Shown here: positions 7,490-10,692 of the stretch, one piece after another | Position numbering within the stretch: the first letter of the stretch is position 1 | How the letters are laid out: every line of letters starts with the position of its first letter | Origin: an uncultured Paenibacillaceae bacterium | GTDB taxonomy: Bacteria; Bacillota; Bacilli; Paenibacillales; CALAME01 | DNA: 10,692 bases | Assembly (NCBI GenBank): GCA_937983035.1 | Contig: CALKAN010000461.1 | Span: 1-10,692, forward strand | Direction: 5' to 3' | The notes under the pieces: generated by a model | What the model was told of the DNA's origin: nothing | Database searches by the model: none | The model's input: the letters and a program-made list of their open reading frames with translations, nothing else | Program-made: the position numbers and the translations under genes

Positions 7490-7864
7490 TTATTGCGCGC
7501 GGCTGTTCATCTTTTTCTCGTAAAACTTCATTCCTTGTCCTTTCAGCTTCTCTTCCCATTCCAATTTTAAGATGGCCAACTCTTCGGTATAATCGGTTTT
7601 CGATTCATCTTTGTCATATTTTAACAACTCTAAAATTTCAATGCTAAATTGATCTTCACCATGTTTCGTCCATTCATGCTGCAATTGTTGATTCGGATGC
7701 ATTCCTGCATTCAGCTGAAATTTCGTGCTGTTCATTTTTCCTTTTAAATTTTGCGACGTTTCGAGATAACATTTGTCTTCCCGATTGGATCGAATCCAAA
7801 AGATCCCCATCTCCGGCTTCATTTGCTTGTACTGTTCAACTAACTCTTTTCTTCTGCTGCTCAT
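7490..7864 (-). CDS. degenerate GIY-YIG-superfamily protein
   Basis: 124 aa. The order MGIFWIRSNREDKCYLETSQ (residues 19-38), then NLKGKMN, fits a GIY-YIG nuclease core of the short type common in Bacillus-like genomes (GVYxI, about ten residues, YIGST.NL). GIY is GIF, replacing the first conserved tyrosine, and YIG is YLE. I see no clear match for the arginine after YIG, so nuclease activity is doubtful. The following part, HPNQQLQHEWTKHGEDQFSI (about 56-75) and a charged helix, matches the shape of those small homologues. Its ATG overlaps the stop of the DUF6530-like gene by ATGA, so translation is coupled. The pair likely acts together, but no function can be named; a nucleic-acid-binding role is conceivable. 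Confidence 0.75.
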   Translation of the reverse strand: MSSRRKELVEQYKQMKPEMGIFWIRSNREDKCYLETSQNLKGKMNSTKFQLNAGMHPNQQLQHEWTKHGEDQFSIEILELLKYDKDESKTDYTEELAILKLEWEEKLKGQGMKFYEKKMNSRAQ

Positions 7865-8343
7865 TCATATCCCATCTCTTTCAATATTCTTGATAATACG
7901 CGCAGCCGCTCCCCAAGCAGCTCGCTTTCATCGCTTAACGCTTGTTGAAACAATTGAATATCTTCGTCGATCATCTCATTGTCTTTGCAAATTTGCATTG
8001 TCATCGCATCGCCTTGCAGGCCGATTCGATCGATCACCGGATTTTCCGGATCATACCATTTCTCGTATTTATAAGCATCTTGAAAATAAAGCATGCCCCG
8101 GCAAACAAGAATCGCCAAGTCCAACACGCGGTGAAAAGGGAGTTCCTCCGATTGCCTGGACCATTTTCCTCCGGTATGCCGCCAAACTTTAGCTGAAATG
8201 TCTACTTTGCCGCGATCATTCCACTGAGCCAAACCAAGTGAAATCCCTTTAGCCTCTGAGTTGTAGGCTTGCTTCCCGTCAACATTTTCATAATTTTCAC
8301 TGACAATCACCGGTTTATGCTTTAACGTTGTAGGAATTTTCAT
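7861..8343 (-). CDS. DUF6530-like protein of unknown function
   Basis: 160 aa, soluble, no signal peptide. I recognise the block KPVIVSENYENVDGKQAYN, then SLGLAQWNDRGKVDISAKVW and VIDRIGLQGDAMT as those of a conserved uncharacterised family (DUF6530); the family number is from memory. No catalytic motif is evident; the conserved Asp/Trp/Arg stretches suggest a compact alpha/beta domain with a helical C-terminus (about 125-160). Two adjacent ATGs exist, 8346 and 8343. The second is preferred because AAGGAG (8356-8351) is 7 nt from it and only 4 nt from the first. First gene of a two-gene operon with the GIY-YIG-like gene, driven by the promoter at 8444-8415 and probably repressed through the operator at 8371-8402. 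Confidence 0.85.
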   Translation of the reverse strand: MKIPTTLKHKPVIVSENYENVDGKQAYNSEAKGISLGLAQWNDRGKVDISAKVWRHTGGKWSRQSEELPFHRVLDLAILVCRGMLYFQDAYKYEKWYDPENPVIDRIGLQGDAMTMQICKDNEMIDEDIQLFQQALSDESELLGERLRVLSRILKEMGYE

Positions 8344-8370
8344 CATCTTGCTCCTTATAATATGATTACA

Positions 8371-8402
8371 TTTACTAATTTACTAAATTAGTAATTTACT
8401 AA
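8371..8402. promoter_or_regulatory. operator array of TTTACTAA half-sites
   Basis: TTTACTAA occurs at 8371-8378, 8379-8386 and 8395-8402; between them 8388-8395 (TTAGTAAT) is an inverted copy with one change. The centre is a perfect 10-bp inverted repeat, TTACTAATTT (8372-8381), 3 nt, AAATTAGTAA (8385-8394). It sits just downstream of the expected start of the DUF6530 operon, a classic repressor position. The half-sites resemble TTACT/AGTAA boxes of HxlR-type repressors such as YodB, but no regulator gene is in the window. Confidence 0.7.
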
Positions 8403-8414
8403 GTTGATGTTCAG

Positions 8415-8444
8415 ATCATAACATACATATCGAAACGATGTCAA
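8415..8444 (-). promoter_or_regulatory. sigma-A promoter of the DUF6530/GIY-YIG operon
   Basis: On the minus strand TTGACA (8444-8439, consensus), 18 nt, TATGAT (8420-8415). The start is near 8408, so the operator array covers about +6 to +38. This is the best vegetative promoter in the window. Confidence 0.75.
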
Positions 8445-8604
8445 ATATATGATCAAACAGGAGGGCTCGTGTCATTCGTGTGATTCATATGATTAGTTTT
8501 CCGATGCTGGTGTCAGGCATTGACTGGATCAAAGCCGCTGCGCGATTGGCGTTCGCTCTTTCAGCATACGAGCAAGCAAGGCAGCATTCGGAACAAATAA
8601 AAAT
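8445..8604. other. gene-poor spacer
   Basis: This lies between the DUF6530 promoter and the terminator of the YheC-like gene. The only open frame is a plus-strand 56-codon one (ATG 8489 to stop 8659) that runs through the terminator hairpin and lacks a well-placed ribosome site. Nothing else was recognised. Confidence 0.5.
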
Positions 8605-8625
8605 GGACGGCGTGACGCGCCGTCC
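8605..8625 (-). terminator. rho-independent terminator of the YheC-like gene
   Basis: GGACGGCG (8605-8612), 5-nt loop, CGCCGTCC (8618-8625). Read on the minus strand, the stem is followed by ATTTTTATTT, a good U-tract. It lies about 55 nt after the stop of the gene ending at 8679. Confidence 0.82.
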
Positions 8626-8678
8626 TGCTGCATATCTTTTGCATCGAAAACATGCCTGACCATTGAGTGAACATCGTA

Positions 8679-9545
8679 TTAGACTTCCGCTTGTTGGACC
8701 AAGTTTTGTTTTTGCCGGGCCAAGCGTTGTTTTTGCCGGGCTAATCTTTGCTTTAAGAGCATCGATTTCTGCTCCTTGTAAATGGCCATGATGCGCCGAT
8801 ACATCGACTTGTCTTTGAGACGTTTGAAATAAGATTTGTCGGGTGAAAAATTGGCTTCAATGATCCACACTTTCCCTGTATTGTCAATGCCCATGTCAAT
8901 CCCGACCGTATAGATCCGATACGACTTCGCCAGTTCTTTAATCGCCGCAAGGGCATTGTCGCGGACTTGCTTTTCAATGTCGCGCACAGAAACTTGCCGA
9001 GTCAGATTTGAACGTGATACAGCTGTTGAAAGCGGCAGCGCCTTTCCTTTGCTGCGAACAAGATTTGTAATAAAATACCCTGAACCTGCCACTTTTGCCA
9101 TGATTCCCGTAACTTGCCATCCCTTGCCTTTCACTCTTTGCACCATGACTCGGATGTCAAACGGCCTGCCCTCAATATTTAATAACGGTATTTTTTGCTG
9201 AATAATGTACCGAGTATGCGGACGTCTGGCAGTCATTCGCCTGACCAAAGCATTGATTTGCGAATGAGGCACGATTTTTTTTGATTTTTCGGAATGAACG
9301 AGAATTTGATTATTTGCCAAAACTTTGATTTGGATGACGCCGGCCCCGCCTGATCCGCGGGAAGGCTTTAAAATGATCTGTCGATGCCGTTTTAGAAAAT
9401 TAAAAAAATTGTCCTTCGTCAATATGTCTGTATGCGGGATAACCGATTTTAACGAAGGATTTCTGACCATCACGCGATGTTTGTCCCATTTTCCCCAGTT
9501 TAAAGCGATGTTCGTCTCCTCCTTTGCATCATCTTCCTCACGCAA
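8679..9545 (-). CDS. YheC/YheD-family ATP-grasp protein (spore-associated), short form
   Basis: 288 aa from TTG 9545, or 276 from residue 13. ATP-grasp features run in order: ILKPSRGSGGAGV (58-70, ATP-binding lysine and glycine loop), QQKIPL and GRPFDIRVMVQR (116-137), GIDMGIDN (215-222) and WIIEANFSPDK (227-237), with metal-binding Asp217, Glu230 and Asn232. B. subtilis YheC and YheD (363 and about 450 aa from memory) are endospore coat-associated proteins; this one lacks much of their N-terminal region but keeps the catalytic part. Substrate unknown; ATP-grasp enzymes ligate carboxylates to amines or thiols. The C-terminus is a KQRLARQ repeat tail. The TTG has no visible ribosome site, whereas AAAGGAGG at 9525-9518 precedes the ATC codon at 9509. 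A sigma-K-like promoter at 9592-9567 would fit late mother-cell expression. Monocistronic. Confidence 0.88.
   Translation of the reverse strand: MREEDDAKEETNIALNWGKWDKHRVMVRNPSLKSVIPHTDILTKDNFFNFLKRHRQIILKPSRGSGGAGVIQIKVLANNQILVHSEKSKKIVPHSQINALVRRMTARRPHTRYIIQQKIPLLNIEGRPFDIRVMVQRVKGKGWQVTGIMAKVAGSGYFITNLVRSKGKALPLSTAVSRSNLTRQVSVRDIEKQVRDNALAAIKELAKSYRIYTVGIDMGIDNTGKVWIIEANFSPDKSYFKRLKDKSMYRRIMAIYKEQKSMLLKQRLARQKQRLARQKQNLVQQAEV
8706..8754 (-). repeat. 21-bp in-gene tandem repeat encoding a heptad tail
   Basis: A unit of 21 bp starts with TTGTTTTTGCCGGGC (plus strand) at 8706 and 8727, with a third partial copy TTGCTTT at 8748. It encodes KQRLARQ twice plus KQNLVQQ near the C-terminus of the YheC-like protein, predicted as a basic helix. 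Fifteen bases are identical between the first two units, implying recent duplication. Confidence 0.8.
9518..9525 (-). promoter_or_regulatory. perfect ribosome binding site inside the annotated YheC-like frame
   Basis: AAAGGAGG, 8 nt upstream of an in-frame ATC (9509-9507), residue 13 of the longest frame. The upstream TTG at 9545 has no comparable site. The homology begins at about ALNWGKW, just after this ATC. Confidence 0.5.
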
Positions 9546-9566
9546 CAGAAGATGCAGACTCTAAAA

Positions 9567-9592
9567 TAATGTATGTTTGCAATAAAGAGGGT
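9567..9592 (-). promoter_or_regulatory. sigma-K-like promoter of the YheC-like gene
   Basis: On the minus strand CATACATTA (9575-9567) fits the sigma-K -10 pattern CATAnnnTA, with AC (9592-9591) 15 nt upstream as the -35 dinucleotide. Spacing is slightly short and CATACATT also resembles a sigma-E -10. No sigma-A promoter was seen here. Confidence 0.35.
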
Positions 9593-9598
9593 GATTGG

Positions 9599-9769
9599 AT
9601 GTGCAGCAAAAAAACAGAAAAAAATACGCAGATGATGGAATGCACAAAAAACCGCCGCGATTGCGGCGGATGCGACATCCTTTCCTTATGCATGAATCTT
9701 AATCTTTTCGTCAAGATGAACGTCTCCAGCTTCGAACACTTTTCAAAAAATGAGACGGCTCATCTGTAG
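9599..9769 (+). CDS. doubtful small cysteine-containing ORF
   Basis: 56 aa from ATG 9599, preceded by AGAGGGTGA at a plausible distance. It holds ECTKNRRDCGGCDILSLC (Cys14, 21, 24 and 30), which looks like a metal-binding pattern. Against it, the terminator hairpin of the GDPD gene (9646-9669) lies inside and encodes RRDCGG, the last 59 bp are antisense to the GDPD coding end, and no promoter is evident. I recognise no family. Most likely not a gene. Confidence 0.2.
   Translation: MCSKKTEKNTQMMECTKNRRDCGGCDILSLCMNLNLFVKMNVSSFEHFSKNETAHL
9646..9669 (-). terminator. rho-independent terminator of the GDPD gene
   Basis: CCGCCGC (9652-9658), loop GATT, GCGGCGG (9663-9669): a perfect 7-bp GC stem. 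On the minus strand it is followed by six T (9651-9646). It lies about 40 nt past the stop at 9711. Confidence 0.88.
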
Positions 9770-10541
9770 CAAACCAGCGCACCCCTTCATCCAGCAACCG
9801 GTGCACCACTTTCTCCTCGCAAGAATAAAGAAACACTTCAAAATCAATCCCGGCGCTCTGAGCATCCTCGATCACTTCTCTGACAAAAGCTTGTTCCAGC
9901 TCAAAAGGCCAGCGGTCATTGCTGCCTTGGTCATCGTCATTTGCCAATCGCAAATGAATCTGCACTTGATCCAATCCTGCAAAATCATTCGCTTTCGCTT
10001 GAGAATAAGTTTGCTTAATTTTATCCACGTTTCCCATGATCCACAACATCGTTCGCACGTTTGCAGCGATCGTCTTCATTCGTTTGCAATTTTCCTGATT
10101 GTTGTGCGTGAAAATCACTTGCTTGTTCACTTCATATTCGTCAATTAGACGTCCCAGCTGATCCAAATCAACTTCTTTCAAATCCAAGTATATTTGCCGC
10201 TCAGGGATTCCTTGCATGTTGTGAAATACTTCTGCCAGCGTCGGGACCTTCTCCCCCTTGAATTTGGCGTCAAATTTCACTCCTGCATCCCACTGCTTGA
10301 TTTCTTGCAAAGTAAAAGAAGAAATCGGTCGATCCTTCGCATCTTCCGGCACGGTTGTCGTCCGAGCAGGCGTTGCGTCATGAAGGCAAATAATTTCGCC
10401 GTCTTTCGTCGTGCGAAGATCAGCCTCGGGAATTCCGCCTAATTCCCATGTGTACAAATTCGCCGCCATCGTATTGTCTGGTGCTTCATAAGCGCCGCCG
10501 CCTCGATGTGCCTGCCAATAAATTTGCAATGTTTCCACCAT
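9711..10541 (-). CDS. glycerophosphodiester phosphodiesterase (GDPD) family protein
   Basis: 276 aa, complete. AHRGG (11-15) with catalytic His12-Arg13, GIPEADLRTTKDGEIICLHD (36-55) with metal-binding Glu39 and Asp41 and catalytic His54, and YLDLK with Lys122 give the GDPD TIM-barrel active site; TDEP near the C-terminus closes the barrel. The usual PENT after HRG is PDNT here. Such enzymes split glycerophosphodiesters to glycerol-3-phosphate and an alcohol. No signal peptide is seen, so the role is probably cytoplasmic. GDPD-like folds also include other phosphodiesterases, so the substrate is open. ATG 10541 follows GAGGAGG, which lies within the end of the upstream MqnD-like gene; only 2 nt separate the two genes, so they are co-translated. 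Ends at the terminator 9646-9669. Confidence 0.9.
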   Translation of the reverse strand: MVETLQIYWQAHRGGGAYEAPDNTMAANLYTWELGGIPEADLRTTKDGEIICLHDATPARTTTVPEDAKDRPISSFTLQEIKQWDAGVKFDAKFKGEKVPTLAEVFHNMQGIPERQIYLDLKEVDLDQLGRLIDEYEVNKQVIFTHNNQENCKRMKTIAANVRTMLWIMGNVDKIKQTYSQAKANDFAGLDQVQIHLRLANDDDQGSNDRWPFELEQAFVREVIEDAQSAGIDFEVFLYSCEEKVVHRLLDEGVRWFATDEPSHFLKSVRSWRRSS

Positions 10542-10543
10542 GC

Positions 10544-10692
10544 TTACAGCCTCCTCAACAGTTCCAAATCAAACGAAGGGACATACCCTTCTTTAGATGC
10601 ACGACCCAGCAGCGCTTCAATTGCTTCATAACCATCGCTGCCCAAATCCAGCGTGAATTCATTGACATACAAGTCAATATGCGATTGCGCGA
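10544..10692 (-). CDS. mqnD: MqnD-like enzyme of menaquinone biosynthesis, C-terminal fragment
   Basis: Only the last 48 residues are in the window; the gene continues to the right. SHIDLYVNEFTLDLGSDGYE followed by AIEALLGRA and GYVPSF resembles the C-terminus of 1,4-dihydroxy-6-naphthoate synthase (MqnD), which cleaves cyclic dehypoxanthine futalosine in the futalosine route to menaquinone. MqnA, in the same superfamily, usually ends differently, so MqnD is preferred. If correct, the organism makes menaquinone through futalosine rather than the Men pathway of B. subtilis. Its stop lies 2 nt before the GDPD start, and its last codons supply that gene's ribosome site. Confidence 0.6.
   Translation of the reverse strand, partial: AQSHIDLYVNEFTLDLGSDGYEAIEALLGRASKEGYVPSFDLELLRRL

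Noticed and set aside
8489..8659. 56-codon plus-strand ORF beginning MISFPMLVSG
   Set aside because: It contains the terminator hairpin of the opposite gene, has no ribosome site near ATG (AGGAGGG is about 14 nt from an in-frame GTG at 8480) and resembles no family.

Overview
The window looks like chromosomal DNA of a spore-forming member of the Bacillales (Bacillaceae or Paenibacillaceae grade). The reasons are moderate GC, purine-rich AAGGAG ribosome sites, frequent TTG/GTG starts, a YheC/YheD-type spore ATP-grasp protein, a YfiB/YfiC-type heterodimeric ABC exporter, and small proteins of families I associate with Bacillus-like genomes. No tRNA, rRNA, CRISPR array, insertion sequence or integrase was seen.

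Layout, left to right. (1) 1-1519, minus: 5' part of a GH95-type glycoside hydrolase cut by the window edge. It is divergent from an AraC-family regulator (1746-2645, plus). Their shared 226-bp intergenic region holds a good sigma-A promoter for the regulator with a 7-bp inverted repeat over its -10, and a weaker promoter facing the hydrolase. This reads as a small sugar-responsive locus. (2) 2652-2698: strong bidirectional terminator. It is followed by a 66-aa UVR-motif-like small protein (minus) and a two-gene minus-strand operon, 6596 to 3005, encoding a heterodimeric ABC exporter. One ATPase has a degenerate Walker B and H-loop (DD, Q) and the other has a non-canonical signature (ISQGQ). 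The genes overlap by 20 nt. (3) 6597-7189: about 590 bp without a convincing gene but with a TTAACAT repeat/inverted-repeat element. After it comes an 85-aa eight-cysteine UPF0153 (YeiW/YkgJ-like) protein (plus). (4) 8346-7490, minus: two-gene operon, a DUF6530-like protein and a degenerate GIY-YIG-like protein joined by an ATGA overlap. Its strong sigma-A promoter is followed by a nearly perfect operator array of TTTACTAA half-sites. This is the best candidate in the window for an undescribed regulated module. (5) 9545-8679, minus: short YheC/YheD-like ATP-grasp protein with a heptad-repeat tail, a sigma-K-like promoter, its own terminator and an ambiguous start (TTG without a ribosome site, or ATC behind a perfect one). 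(6) 10692-9711, minus: C-terminal end of an MqnD-like menaquinone (futalosine pathway) enzyme, followed after 2 nt by a glycerophosphodiester phosphodiesterase with a clear terminator.

Most units are short and separately promoted and terminated, typical of an ordinary chromosomal arm. Only the ABC pair, the DUF6530/GIY-YIG pair and the MqnD-GDPD pair are evidently co-translated. Family names come from motif recognition by eye; no database search was possible.
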